Part shown: positions 8,418 to 17,956 of the stretch, piece by piece
How the letters are laid out: the number at the start of each line of letters is the position of its first letter
Numbering within the stretch: position 1 is the first letter of the stretch
NCBI RefSeq assembly: GCF_042434745.1
Contig: NZ_JBHLSS010000002.1
Length of the DNA stretch: 38,642 nucleotides
From: Azotobacter paspali
GTDB taxonomy: Bacteria; Pseudomonadota; Gammaproteobacteria; Pseudomonadales; Pseudomonadaceae
Reading direction: 5' to 3' (one strand)
The notes under the pieces: model-generated
Told to the model about the DNA's origin: nothing
The model's database searches: none
What the model saw: only the letters and a program-made list of their open reading frames with translations
Program-made: the position numbers and the translations under genes

Positions 8418-8493
8418 TGGTGGCTGATGACGGGATCGAACCGCCGACCCCCTGCGTGTGATGCAGGTGCTCTCCCAGCTGAGCTAATCAGCC
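8418..8493 (-). tRNA. tRNA-Val (CAC)
   Basis: A 76-base cloverleaf on the minus strand with encoded CCA (8418-8420). The acceptor stem is GGCTGAT with ATCAGCC. The anticodon stem CCTGC/GCAGG encloses the loop ATCACAC, so the anticodon is CAC, reading GUG. The T stem GGCGG/CCGTC contains one G-U pair. It is the first gene of the tRNA transcript, 39 bases before tRNA-Asp. E. coli lacks a CAC valine isoacceptor, so this is a codon-specific addition suited to a high-GC genome. Confidence 0.92.
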
Positions 8494-8515
8494 ATCGCCT
8501 TGCGAGGTGGCGCGC

Positions 8516-8544
8516 AATTTACCCACGAATCGAAGCTAAGTCAA
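8516..8544 (-). promoter_or_regulatory. Sigma70 promoter of the tRNA-Val/Asp operon
   Basis: On the minus strand a -35 box TTGACT (8539-8544) and a -10 box TAAATT (8516-8521) are separated by exactly 17 bases, about 23 bases upstream of the mature tRNA-Val 5' end. The following discriminator (GCGCGCC) is GC-rich, as is typical of stable-RNA promoters under stringent control. Confidence 0.85.
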
Positions 8545-8670
8545 CAGCCAGCCTGATTTTTTCTTCGATGGAGCGAAGCGGAAAATGCCGGAATGAGGCG
8601 AGTCGGCTCCAGCAGACGCCTTGGCAAAACGCAACGATGCAACATGACGAGACAGCACCGAAACGGCGCA

Positions 8671-9453
8671 TCAATCCAGATAAATCATCTTGCGCGTCAT
8701 GCCACCATCGACGATGAATTCCTGGCCGGTCACGAAGCCGGCACGGTCCGACAACAACCAGGCGACTAGAGCCGCCACATCCTCGACCATTCCCACGCGA
8801 CCGGCCGGATGCTGGGCATGACTCCGGGCGGAAAGCCGTGCCTGCTGACGCTCGCCGAGGCTGCGCGAGTCGATCCAGCCGGGACTAACGGCATTCACCC
8901 GGACATCGGGTCCGAGACTGACCGCCAGCGCGTGCGTGAGTCCCAGCAAGCCACTCTTGCTGGCTGCGTAGGCCTCGGAATTCGGTTCGGACTGGTGCGC
9001 GCGAGTCGAGGCGATGTTGACTACGGCGCCGCGATGCGCTTGCAAGTAGGGCGAGCAGTGCTTGGCCAGCAGCAGCGGCCCGGTCAGATTCACGCCCAAC
9101 ACCTGATTCCAGTAGCCGAGCTTCAACTCGGTCAGCGGGCTATTGTAAGGATCGGCCAGCGCGGCATTGCAAACCAGGGCATCGAGGCGGCCGAATTGGC
9201 CGAGTACCTCGGCCACGCCCATCGCCACCTGATTTTCCTGAGCGACATCCATTGCGACGAAGCAGGCATTGCTGCCCAGAGCCTTGGCCACCTTGGAACC
9301 ACGTTTGCGGTCGATATCGGCAAGTACCACCTGCCAGCCCTCGGCGATCAGCCAGGCAACGATGCCGAGCCCGATGCCGCGCACGGCTCCGGTAACCAGG
9401 GCGACTTTGCCGTTGGTCTGCTGCTTGCTGGGCTCAAGGGTCAGGTCGATCAC
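8671..9453 (-). CDS. SDR-family NAD(P)-dependent oxidoreductase
   Basis: A 260-residue classical short-chain dehydrogenase. The nucleotide-binding motif TGAVRGIG (21-28), the NAA motif (CNAALA, about 95-100), the catalytic Ser in VVNIAS and the YAASK pair Tyr162/Lys166 are all present, followed by VNAVSPGWI. The acidic residue after the second strand (LADID) suggests NAD preference. The substrate is unknown. The start is GTG at 9453, in a GTGA overlap with the metZ stop, so translation is coupled to metZ. This gene also follows metZ in P. aeruginosa. There it is next to the xcp genes, but here tRNAs follow instead. Confidence 0.88.
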   Translation of the reverse strand: MIDLTLEPSKQQTNGKVALVTGAVRGIGLGIVAWLIAEGWQVVLADIDRKRGSKVAKALGSNACFVAMDVAQENQVAMGVAEVLGQFGRLDALVCNAALADPYNSPLTELKLGYWNQVLGVNLTGPLLLAKHCSPYLQAHRGAVVNIASTRAHQSEPNSEAYAASKSGLLGLTHALAVSLGPDVRVNAVSPGWIDSRSLGERQQARLSARSHAQHPAGRVGMVEDVAALVAWLLSDRAGFVTGQEFIVDGGMTRKMIYLD

Positions 9454-10661
9454 AGTGCGGACAATCCTCGGGCAAGATCGGCCTTGATGTCTTCGATGTC
9501 CTCCAGGCCGACCGCTACGCGGATCAGGCTGTCGCTGATCCCGGCCGCCGCCCGCGCCTCCGGGGTCAGGCGTCCGTGAGAAGTGGTGGCCGGATGGGCG
9601 ATGGTGGTTTTGGTATCGCCCAGGTTGGTGGTGATGGAGATCATCCGGGTATTGTCGATGACCCGCCAGGCGGCCGCCTTGTCGCCCCGGACCTCGAAGC
9701 TGACCACCGCGCCGAAATCACTCTGCTGGCGCCTGGCCAACTCGTGCTGCGGATGGCTGGACAGACCGGCGTAATAGACCCTGGCCACTTGGGGCTGCTG
9801 CTCCAGCCACTCGGCCAGCGCCTGGGCACTGGCACAATGCGCCTGCATACGCACACGGAGGGTTTCCAACCCCTTGAGGAACAGCCAGGCATTGAAGGGG
9901 CTGAGCGTCGGGCCGGCGGTACGCAGGAAGCCGACCACCTCCTGCATCAGCTTGGCGCTACCGGCCACCACACCGCCGAGGCAACGCCCCTGGCCATCGA
10001 TGTACTTGGTTGCCGAATGGATGACGATATCGGCGCCGAGCGCCAACGGCTTCTGCAACGCCGGCGTGCAGAAGCAGTTGTCCACCGCCAACAGAGCGCC
10101 ACGGGCATGGGCGACGTCGGCCAGCGCGGCGATGTCCACCAACTCGGCCAGGGGGTTGGATGGAGACTCGACGACGAACAGCCGAGTGTTCGGCTTGCAG
10201 GCGGCGGCCCAGGCTTCCAGATCCGCCAGGGGCGGATAGTCGACCTCGATGCCGAAACGCTTGAAATACTTATCGAACAGGCTGATGGTCGAACCGAATA
10301 CGCTGCGCGACACCAGCACATGGTCGCCGGCGCTGCACAGGCTCATCACCATCGCCAGGATGGCGCCCATGCCGGAAGCCGCGGCAACCGCCTGCTCAGC
10401 CCCTTCGAGGGCGGCGATGCGCTCCTCGAAAGTACGCACCGTGGGATTTGTGTAGCGGGAGTAAACGTTGCCGGGCTGCTCGCCGGCAAAGCGGGCGGCG
10501 GCATCGGCAGCGCTGCGGAACACGTAGCTGGAGGTCATGAACAGGGCCTCGCCGTGCTCGCCCTCGGGAGTGCGCCGCTGACCGGCCCGCACCGCCAGGG
10601 TATCGAAGCCGGCACCCTCCAGGTCGCTGTCCAGCCGCCCGGCATCCCACTCGATCGTCAT
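9450..10661 (-). CDS. metZ: O-succinylhomoserine sulfhydrylase
   Basis: A 403-residue PLP enzyme of the Cys/Met metabolism family. It converts O-succinylhomoserine plus sulfide directly to homocysteine, the methionine route used by Pseudomonas in place of cystathionine synthesis. The PLP lysine is Lys219 in IHSATKYIDGQGR, and the cofactor-binding YSRYTNPT and ASGMGAI segments are present. GGVVAGS after the lysine and NLGDTKTTIAHPATTSH near the end are typical. ATG 10661 has an AAGGAAGG upstream. The gene follows purF by 65 bases and its end overlaps the SDR gene, a conserved arrangement in Pseudomonas. Confidence 0.95.
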   Translation of the reverse strand: MTIEWDAGRLDSDLEGAGFDTLAVRAGQRRTPEGEHGEALFMTSSYVFRSAADAAARFAGEQPGNVYSRYTNPTVRTFEERIAALEGAEQAVAAASGMGAILAMVMSLCSAGDHVLVSRSVFGSTISLFDKYFKRFGIEVDYPPLADLEAWAAACKPNTRLFVVESPSNPLAELVDIAALADVAHARGALLAVDNCFCTPALQKPLALGADIVIHSATKYIDGQGRCLGGVVAGSAKLMQEVVGFLRTAGPTLSPFNAWLFLKGLETLRVRMQAHCASAQALAEWLEQQPQVARVYYAGLSSHPQHELARRQQSDFGAVVSFEVRGDKAAAWRVIDNTRMISITTNLGDTKTTIAHPATTSHGRLTPEARAAAGISDSLIRVAVGLEDIEDIKADLARGLSAL

Positions 10662-10726
10662 AGCCTTTCCTTCCTTCGCATGAGGGCGGCGATACCGCCC
10701 GGAATCTCGAACCTTCTCACCTGCCG

Positions 10727-12232
<1,506 letters not shown>

Positions 12233-12308
12233 GTGACGCAACCCCTGCTAGTAGTTCAGGCTAATTCCGGGCGCCCGCCGGAGGCCGGCCCCTCTGTCTC
12301 TCGGAGGC

Positions 12309-12821
12309 TCAGCGCGGCACGCTTATCCCGCTGGCGAACCATTGGCTGGAAAATCCCAGAATGAGATTTTTCGACCAGTCGGCGACTATCAGAAAGTGCG
12401 GCAGCAGGACCGAGTTTTGCCACCAGGCATCTTGCTGCACGGGCGCCAGACTGAGCAGGCCGACCAGCAATATCACCAGCAGCCCGCCCCGGGCGGCACC
12501 GAAAACCATGCCGAGCACGCGATCCGTACCGGACAGGCCGGTGACGCGCACCAGTTCGCCGATGAGGAAGTTGACCAACGCACCGACCAGCAAGGTCGCC
12601 ACGAAAAGAATCGCACAAGCGGCCATGACCTGCAGCGAGGGGGTGGCAACGTAGCTGACCAGATGCTGCGAAAGCGCTCCACCGAACATCCAGGCAATGA
12701 CGCCGGCGACGATCCAGGTGACCAGCGACAGGGCTTCCTTGACGAAACCCCGTGTCAAGCTGATCAGGCTGGAAACGGCGACGATCGCGATGATCGCCCA
12801 ATCGACCCAGGTGAATGCCAC
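12309..12821 (-). CDS. cvpA: CvpA family membrane protein
   Basis: A 170-residue inner membrane protein with four hydrophobic segments. The family signature is clear: the opening FTWVDWAIIAIVAVSSLISLTRGFVKE and the later LIGELVRVTGLSGTDRVLGMVFGAARG. The family was named for colicin V production; later work links it to envelope stability and phagosomal or bile resistance, and its molecular role is unsettled. The start is GTG at 12821, with only a weak ribosome site. The gene order SPOR protein - cvpA - purF is conserved in Pseudomonas. Confidence 0.92.
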   Translation of the reverse strand: MAFTWVDWAIIAIVAVSSLISLTRGFVKEALSLVTWIVAGVIAWMFGGALSQHLVSYVATPSLQVMAACAILFVATLLVGALVNFLIGELVRVTGLSGTDRVLGMVFGAARGGLLVILLVGLLSLAPVQQDAWWQNSVLLPHFLIVADWSKNLILGFSSQWFASGISVPR

Positions 12822-12942
12822 GGCTCAACCCATGAATGGAAAAGGCCCTGCATTCTAGCAGAGCCCCTTCCATTCGAGTAAGAACCTGACCCCATCGGCC
12901 GTCTGGCCCCGGACGCCCGCAGCCCAGCCAATGGAGACGGAG

Positions 12943-13587
12943 TCAGCCGCGCTCGGGCTGGAAACGCACGACAAAGCCACTGAGACTGTGCTGCCGCTTG
13001 AGCTGGTCGCGCAGACGGTTGGCTTCGCTCCGCTCGGCGACCGGCCCGACGTAGATCCGGTTCATCCCATCAACATGGCGGATATAGGCGTTGTAACCCT
13101 GACCGCGCAGGGTCTTCTGCAAGGCCTGGGCATTGGCGGTGTTGGACAGGCTGGCCAATTGGATCGACCAAGCGACGGGCAGGCTGTTGGCATCCAGGCG
13201 GCTTGCCTCGGTCGCATTGGCTTGCGCTGGCGGCGGAGTCGGCGCGGAAGCGGCAGCCTGAGGCTTGGCCGGCGCATTGGCGGAAACGGCCGGAGCAGCC
13301 GGGGCTGTGGCCGCCGGGGGAGTGCTCGGTACGGATGCTGCTGGTGTGCCAGCCACCACCGGAACGGACTGCGGCTCCTCCGGCAGAACCACCGGCTCCG
13401 GAACCGCAACCGGCTCCAGTTCGACTTTCGGCGCCGGCGGGGCCTCTGGCATGGGTGGCGCCTCGACCACCACTTGCCGCACCTCGTCCTCACGAGTGAA
13501 CAGCATCGGCAGGAAGATCACCGCCAGTGCCAGCATTACCAAGGCACCGATTATCCGCTGCTTGAGCCTCTTATCCAGCCAGGCCAT
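12943..13587 (-). CDS. DedD-like SPOR-domain cell division protein
   Basis: A 214-residue bitopic protein: a short cytoplasmic start (MAWLDKRLKQR), one membrane helix (IIGALVMLALAVIFLPMLF), a Pro/Ala-rich periplasmic linker (about residues 40-130), and a C-terminal SPOR domain (about 138-210, VAWSIQLASLSN to GFVVRFQ). SPOR domains bind denuded glycan strands at the division septum. DedD of E. coli has the same plan and occupies the equivalent folC-cvpA location. ATG 13587 overlaps the end of folC by 17 bases, indicating coupling. The linker composition is the only low-complexity part. Confidence 0.88.
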   Translation of the reverse strand: MAWLDKRLKQRIIGALVMLALAVIFLPMLFTREDEVRQVVVEAPPMPEAPPAPKVELEPVAVPEPVVLPEEPQSVPVVAGTPAASVPSTPPAATAPAAPAVSANAPAKPQAAASAPTPPPAQANATEASRLDANSLPVAWSIQLASLSNTANAQALQKTLRGQGYNAYIRHVDGMNRIYVGPVAERSEANRLRDQLKRQHSLSGFVVRFQPERG

Positions 13588-14872
13588 CCCCTTTCTCCTC
13601 TTGCTGGCTCAACCACTCGAGCGCCTCGGCCACACAGTAAAAAGAACCGAATACCAGAATTTCATCACCCTCGACGGCCCGCTGGCACTGCACCCGCAGC
13701 GCCTCGGCGACATCGACGCACACCGCAACCGACGCTCCGCGCTCGCGCAGGGTGGCTGCCAGCTCCTCGGCCGGAAGGCTTCGCGGCGTCGGCAGCGGTG
13801 CTACCGCCCAATGCCGGACCTGTGGCAGCAGAGGCTCCAGCACGCTGGGCAGATCCTTGTCGGCGAGCAGGCCGAAAACCGCCAGGCGCAGCCCTACAGG
13901 CGGACGGGCGGCAAGGCGCCGGGCCAGATAGGCTGCGGCATGGGGATTGTGTCCGACGTCCAGCAGGAACGACAGACGCCGGCCCTGCCAGCGAATCCGG
14001 CGCCGTTCGAGACGGCCGCCCAGGCGCGTAGTGCCCAGCGCCCGCGCAATGGACCCGGCTTCCCAGGGCAGACCGGACAGGGCATGGACCTGCAACGCCA
14101 GCGCCGCGCTCTCGACCGGCAGGTCGAGCAGTGGCAACCCATCCAGTTCGAGCCGCTCGCCCCTGGCGCCGCAACCGCGCCAGCTCCAGGCGCCCTCGCC
14201 GGAAATCAGCTCATAATCCGGCCCCCGTCTGTAAAGCGGCGCGTCCAAAGAAGCGGCCTGCTCCAGTAGAGGCATCGGCGGATCAGGGTCGCCGCAAACA
14301 ACCGGCCGGCCGGCACGGAAGACTCCAGCCTTCTCGAAAGCCACCGAGTCGCGAGTATCGCCCAGCCACTCGGCATGATCCAGGGCGATGCTGGTAACCA
14401 CGGCCACGTCGGCATCGACCAGATTGACCGCATCCAGCCGCCCTCCCAGGCCTACCTCCAGCACGGCGGCGTCCAGCCCGGCCCGCTCGAACAACCAGAA
14501 AGCGGCAAGGGTGCCCATCTCGAAATAGGTCAGGGTGATCCCGCCGCGCGCTGCCTCCACCGCGGCAAAGGCCTGGCACAAGCCGGCGTCGTCGACCTCG
14601 CCGCCATCGATCCGCACGCGCTCGTTGTAACGCAGCAGATGGGGAGAACTGTAGACACCGACCCTGAGCCCCTGTGCCCCCATCAGCGCAGCGAGAAACG
14701 CACAGGTGGAGCCCTTGCCGTTGGTCCCGGTGACAGTCACCACCCGTGGCGCCGGTCGCCCCAGGCCCAACCGGCGCGCCACCTCGCGCGAGCGCTCCAG
14801 CCCCATGTCGATGGACACGGGATGCAAGCGCTCGAGATAGGCGAGCCAGTCGGCAAGGCTACGTTCGATCAT
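13571..14872 (-). CDS. folC: Dihydrofolate synthase / folylpolyglutamate synthase
   Basis: A 433-residue Mur-ligase-fold enzyme that adds glutamate to dihydropteroate and then to folates, using ATP. The P-loop VTGTNGKGST (about 47-56) is intact. The omega loop with SSPHLLRYNERVRI and the domain linker region (LDVGHNPHAA) are also family-typical. Length is usual. ATG 14872 forms an ATGA overlap with the accD stop, so translation is coupled. The next gene, encoding the SPOR protein, overlaps its 3' end. accD-folC-SPOR-cvpA-purF is a long-conserved gammaproteobacterial order. Confidence 0.96.
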   Translation of the reverse strand: MIERSLADWLAYLERLHPVSIDMGLERSREVARRLGLGRPAPRVVTVTGTNGKGSTCAFLAALMGAQGLRVGVYSSPHLLRYNERVRIDGGEVDDAGLCQAFAAVEAARGGITLTYFEMGTLAAFWLFERAGLDAAVLEVGLGGRLDAVNLVDADVAVVTSIALDHAEWLGDTRDSVAFEKAGVFRAGRPVVCGDPDPPMPLLEQAASLDAPLYRRGPDYELISGEGAWSWRGCGARGERLELDGLPLLDLPVESAALALQVHALSGLPWEAGSIARALGTTRLGGRLERRRIRWQGRRLSFLLDVGHNPHAAAYLARRLAARPPVGLRLAVFGLLADKDLPSVLEPLLPQVRHWAVAPLPTPRSLPAEELAATLRERGASVAVCVDVAEALRVQCQRAVEGDEILVFGSFYCVAEALEWLSQQEEKGDGLAG

Positions 14873-15804
14873 GCCGTGACATTATCCATGACTATGTCGA
14901 TCTCGGTCGCGGAGTCCTCTTCCGTCTCGGGAGTCGTGTCCACGTGATCGCGCCAATGCGTCAATTGAGCGAGCAGACGAGCCAGGCGCGGACGCAACTG
15001 CTGGCGTGGAACGATCAGGTCGATGGCGCCATGCTCCAGCAGGAACTCGCTGCGCTGGAAGCCCTCGGGCAGCTTCTCGCGCACGGTCTGCTCGATCACC
15101 CGCGGACCGGCGAAGCCGATCAGCGCCTGGGGTTCCGCGACTATGACATCGCCGAGCATGGCTAGGCTGGCGGAAACGCCACCATAGACGGGATCGGTCA
15201 GCACCGAGACGAACGGGATACCCTCTTCGCGCAAACGCGCCAGGACTGCCGACGTCTTGGCCATCTGCATCAGGGAGATCAGCGCCTCCTGCATGCGTGC
15301 CCCGCCGGACGCCGCGAAGCAGATGAAGGGACAACGCCGCTCGAGGGCCACATTGGTCGCCTGCACGAAGCGCTCGCCGACAACCGCCCCCATGGAGCCG
15401 CCCATGAAGGAGAACTCGAAGGCACAGGCAACTACCGGCATGCCCTGCAGGGTACCGCTCATGGAAATCAGTGCGTCCTTCTCACCGGTCTGCTTCTGCG
15501 CCGTAGCAAGGCGATCCTTGTACTTTTTGCTGTCGCGGAACTTCAAGCGGTCCACCGGCTCCAGTTCCGCGCCGATTTCCTCGCGCCCCTCGGCATCGAA
15601 AAAGATGTTCAGCCGAGTGCGCGCACCGATGCGCATGTGGTGATCACACTTGGGGCAAACCTCCAGGGTCTTTTCCAGCTCGGGTTTGTACAGCACCGCG
15701 TCACAGGACGGACACTTGTGCCAGAGGCCTTCCGGTACCGAGCTTTTCCGCACCTCGGAACGCATGATCGAGGGGATCAGCTTGTCTACCAACCAGTTGC
15801 TCAT
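14869..15804 (-). CDS. accD: Acetyl-CoA carboxylase carboxyltransferase subunit beta
   Basis: A 311-residue subunit of acetyl-CoA carboxylase that, with AccA, moves the carboxyl group from biotin to acetyl-CoA to give malonyl-CoA for fatty acid synthesis. The N-terminal zinc ribbon has four cysteines (Cys31, 34, 50, 53: CPSC and CPKCDHH). The crotonase-like core includes FSFMGGSMGAVVGE and FAASGGARMQEA. The start is ATG 15804. It heads the accD-folC set after a 334-bp gap that probably holds its promoter. The acidic C-terminal tail (about 30 residues) is usual in Pseudomonas. Confidence 0.97.
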   Translation of the reverse strand: MSNWLVDKLIPSIMRSEVRKSSVPEGLWHKCPSCDAVLYKPELEKTLEVCPKCDHHMRIGARTRLNIFFDAEGREEIGAELEPVDRLKFRDSKKYKDRLATAQKQTGEKDALISMSGTLQGMPVVACAFEFSFMGGSMGAVVGERFVQATNVALERRCPFICFAASGGARMQEALISLMQMAKTSAVLARLREEGIPFVSVLTDPVYGGVSASLAMLGDVIVAEPQALIGFAGPRVIEQTVREKLPEGFQRSEFLLEHGAIDLIVPRQQLRPRLARLLAQLTHWRDHVDTTPETEEDSATEIDIVMDNVTA

Positions 15805-16138
15805 GCTTTATGTTCTCCGCAGCTTTGGGGACCCGACGCACGGCGCCCCATGGCCCCACGCCCGTTTTAAGCAAATTCACGAATATATCCGCCTGCCGGT
15901 GGGGTCCGGAGCCTGGCGATCTTCCGCCCAGCCGAACGCCACTGCCGCACCAACCAGCGGTTACCTGAGCGACGAGCACCGGATGGTGCCGTCATGAACA
16001 GCAAGCAGAGCCGATATGCAGCGAAAGGCAGTCTCGCGGCAGCGGCAGCTTACTAATGGACGGTGCCGAATCGTTCACCGTCACATGGCAGCGCACGACA
16101 TCTTCTCCACGCAACCCGAGCAGCACAGCCCCTGCCCT
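15805..16138. other. Intergenic region upstream of accD
   Basis: 334 bases between trpF and accD without a believable gene. On the minus strand there is an AT-rich patch (around 15870-15890, with a TATATT) that could be a -10 region for accD, but I see no convincing -35 partner. No inverted repeat with a T tract was found for trpF. Confidence 0.4.
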
Positions 16139-16759
16139 TCAGGCGTTGCGCACCTCGCGGATGAAGGCGCGAACCTTCTCCGCATCCTTCACGCCTTTCT
16201 CCGCCTCGACACCGCCACTGACGTCCACCGCATAGGGAGAGACCCGGGCGATCGCGACACGCACGTTCCGTACGCTCAGCCCACCGGCCAGAATCACCGG
16301 CTTGGGCAGGCCCCGCGGCACCATTGACCAGTCAAAGGATTCGCCGGTTCCTCCCGGCATTCCGGGAACATAGGCATCCAGAAGAATGCCGCTGGCATTG
16401 CAGTACTCCAGGCAGCGGGCGGCTATGTCCTCTCCAGGACGGACTCTCAATGCCTTGATGTAGGGGCGACCATGTCCCTCGCAATCGGCAGGCGTTTCAT
16501 CGCCATGAAATTGCAGAAGATCCAGTGGCAACTCGTCAAGAATTCCGCCGACTTCGCCACGAGTGGCATTGACGAAAAGCCCGACCGAGGTCACGAACGG
16601 AGGCAAGGCAGCGACGATCGCCTTCGCCTGCAGCAACGTCACGGCCCGCGGGCTTTTCGGATAGAACACCAGGCCGATGGCGTCGACGCCCGCTTCGGCG
16701 GCCACGAGAGCATCCTCGACCCGGGTAATCCCACAAATTTTGCTGCGAACGGCTGCCAA
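16139..16759 (-). CDS. trpF: Phosphoribosylanthranilate isomerase
   Basis: A 206-residue TIM-barrel enzyme of tryptophan synthesis converting phosphoribosylanthranilate to the CdRP intermediate. Signature motifs are the KICGIT opening (catalytic Cys9), FYPKSPRAV, LLQFHGDETP, the general-acid Asp in LLDAYVPGMPGGTG, and the phosphate-binding LAGGLSVRNV and VDVSGGVE ending. The start is an unusual TTG at 16759, chosen because the protein then begins MAAVRSKICGIT as in other pseudomonads. trpF is separate from trpC/trpAB, the normal situation in Pseudomonas. The upstream gap holds a long inverted-repeat element. Confidence 0.95.
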   Translation of the reverse strand: MAAVRSKICGITRVEDALVAAEAGVDAIGLVFYPKSPRAVTLLQAKAIVAALPPFVTSVGLFVNATRGEVGGILDELPLDLLQFHGDETPADCEGHGRPYIKALRVRPGEDIAARCLEYCNASGILLDAYVPGMPGGTGESFDWSMVPRGLPKPVILAGGLSVRNVRVAIARVSPYAVDVSGGVEAEKGVKDAEKVRAFIREVRNA

Positions 16760-16837
16760 TTTGTCTACACCCCGGAAAAGGCTTCAAATGGTAACAAAAG
16801 AAGCATCCGCTGCAAGCCTGATCGTCCTCCCGCGCAG

Positions 16838-17066
16838 GGCAATCGCATGAAATGTCTTTCCGATACCGGACTGGAAAGATTGTGTGCCTGGTCGTTCCGG
16901 CGTGGTCTTCAAATCCGGTGCATCGGCTGCTTGCCGAGGGGCTGGATACTTCCTGTTTCGGCCCCCCGGCCGAAACGGGGACTGTCTGGCTACTCGGCAA
17001 GCAGCCATGCCAAGGATCACACAATCTTTCCAGTTTGGTATCAGGCGAGCGCTTCATGCGATTGCC
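16838..17066. repeat. 229-bp imperfect palindrome between trpF and truA
   Basis: The two halves are reverse complements over much of their length. The outer arms are GGCAATCGCATGAA (16838-16851) and TTCATGCGATTGCC (17053-17066). Further matched blocks include CTGGAAAGATTGTGTG (left, 16871-16886) against its complement around 17020-17035, and GGCTGCTTGCCGAG (left, about 16925-16938) against its complement around 16994-17007. A perfect palindrome, tttcggcc-cccc-ggccgaaa (16956-16975), lies near the centre. No protein is convincing on either strand. It looks like a non-autonomous miniature element or a long folded RNA, and occupies most of the trpF-truA gap. Confidence 0.85.
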
Positions 17067-17086
17067 TTGTCCTCCGGCGATGGGGG

Positions 17087-17953
17087 TCAACCTAGCCGGC
17101 AATCCGGTAGGCCCGACAGAAAGTGCGGCCCCAGGTAGCGCTGCGGCAGCTCGAACTCCTGCGGATAATCGACCTGCACCAGATACAAGCCATAGGGATG
17201 CGCCGTCACTCCGCCCTTGCGACGCTGGCGGCCCTCCAGCACTTCGCGCGCCCATTCGACGGGACGCTCGCCCGCCCCTATGGTCATCAGCACGCCGGCG
17301 ATGTTGCGCACCATGTGATGCAGAAAAGCATTGGCCCGAATGTCCAGCACGATCAAACGACCGTGCCGGATCAGTTGAAGATGATGAACCGTCTTGATCG
17401 GCGACTTGGCCTGGCACTGGCTGGCGCGAAAGGCACTGAAATCATGGCAGCCAACCAGCGGCCGAGCAGCCTGGCGCATACGCTCGATATCGAGCGGCCG
17501 GTGGTTCCAGGTGACCTCCTCGGCCATGTGTGCCGGGCGGATCGGGTCGTTGTAGATGACATAACGGTAACGCCGGGCCGTCGCACTGAAGCGCGCATGG
17601 AAATGCGCCGGCATTTCCCGGGCCCAGGCCACACTGATGTCCGCAGGCAGGTTCATGTTGGCCCCCATGGTCCAGGCATGCATGCTGCGCTCGATCGGGG
17701 TATCGAAATGCACCACCTGACCGCTGGCATGCACCAAAGCATCGGTGCGTCCCGCGCACACCACGCTCAATGGAGCGCCGCCAGCGACCCTGGACAGGGC
17801 TGATTCCAGCGCCGCCTGGATCGAGGCCACCCTGGGGTTCTGACGCTGGAAACCATGGTAACGGGCGCCCCGATACTCAAGTCCTAGGGCCACCCTGCAA
17901 AAGCCAGCGGCAGCTACTTCGGCTGCCGCGGTCGACACGTTTTCTTCGCTCAT
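17087..17953 (-). CDS. truA: tRNA pseudouridine(38-40) synthase
   Basis: A 288-residue enzyme converting uridines 38-40 of the tRNA anticodon arm to pseudouridine. The catalytic aspartate is Asp71 in VCAGRTDALVHASGQV. Other motifs are YRGARYHGFQRQ, the RRYRYVIYN strand and FLHHMVRNIAGVL. ATG 17953 is three bases from the fimV stop, so the two genes are co-transcribed; this fimV-truA order is conserved in Pseudomonas. The last 15 residues are a variable tail. Confidence 0.96.
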   Translation of the reverse strand: MSEENVSTAAAEVAAAGFCRVALGLEYRGARYHGFQRQNPRVASIQAALESALSRVAGGAPLSVVCAGRTDALVHASGQVVHFDTPIERSMHAWTMGANMNLPADISVAWAREMPAHFHARFSATARRYRYVIYNDPIRPAHMAEEVTWNHRPLDIERMRQAARPLVGCHDFSAFRASQCQAKSPIKTVHHLQLIRHGRLIVLDIRANAFLHHMVRNIAGVLMTIGAGERPVEWAREVLEGRQRRKGGVTAHPYGLYLVQVDYPQEFELPQRYLGPHFLSGLPDCRLG

Positions 17954-17956
17954 CGA

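Noticed and set aside
16472..17417. Similar peptides encoded on both strands between trpF and truA
   Set aside because: The similarity of the two translations arises from the inverted repeat itself; neither frame has a good start or known motif.
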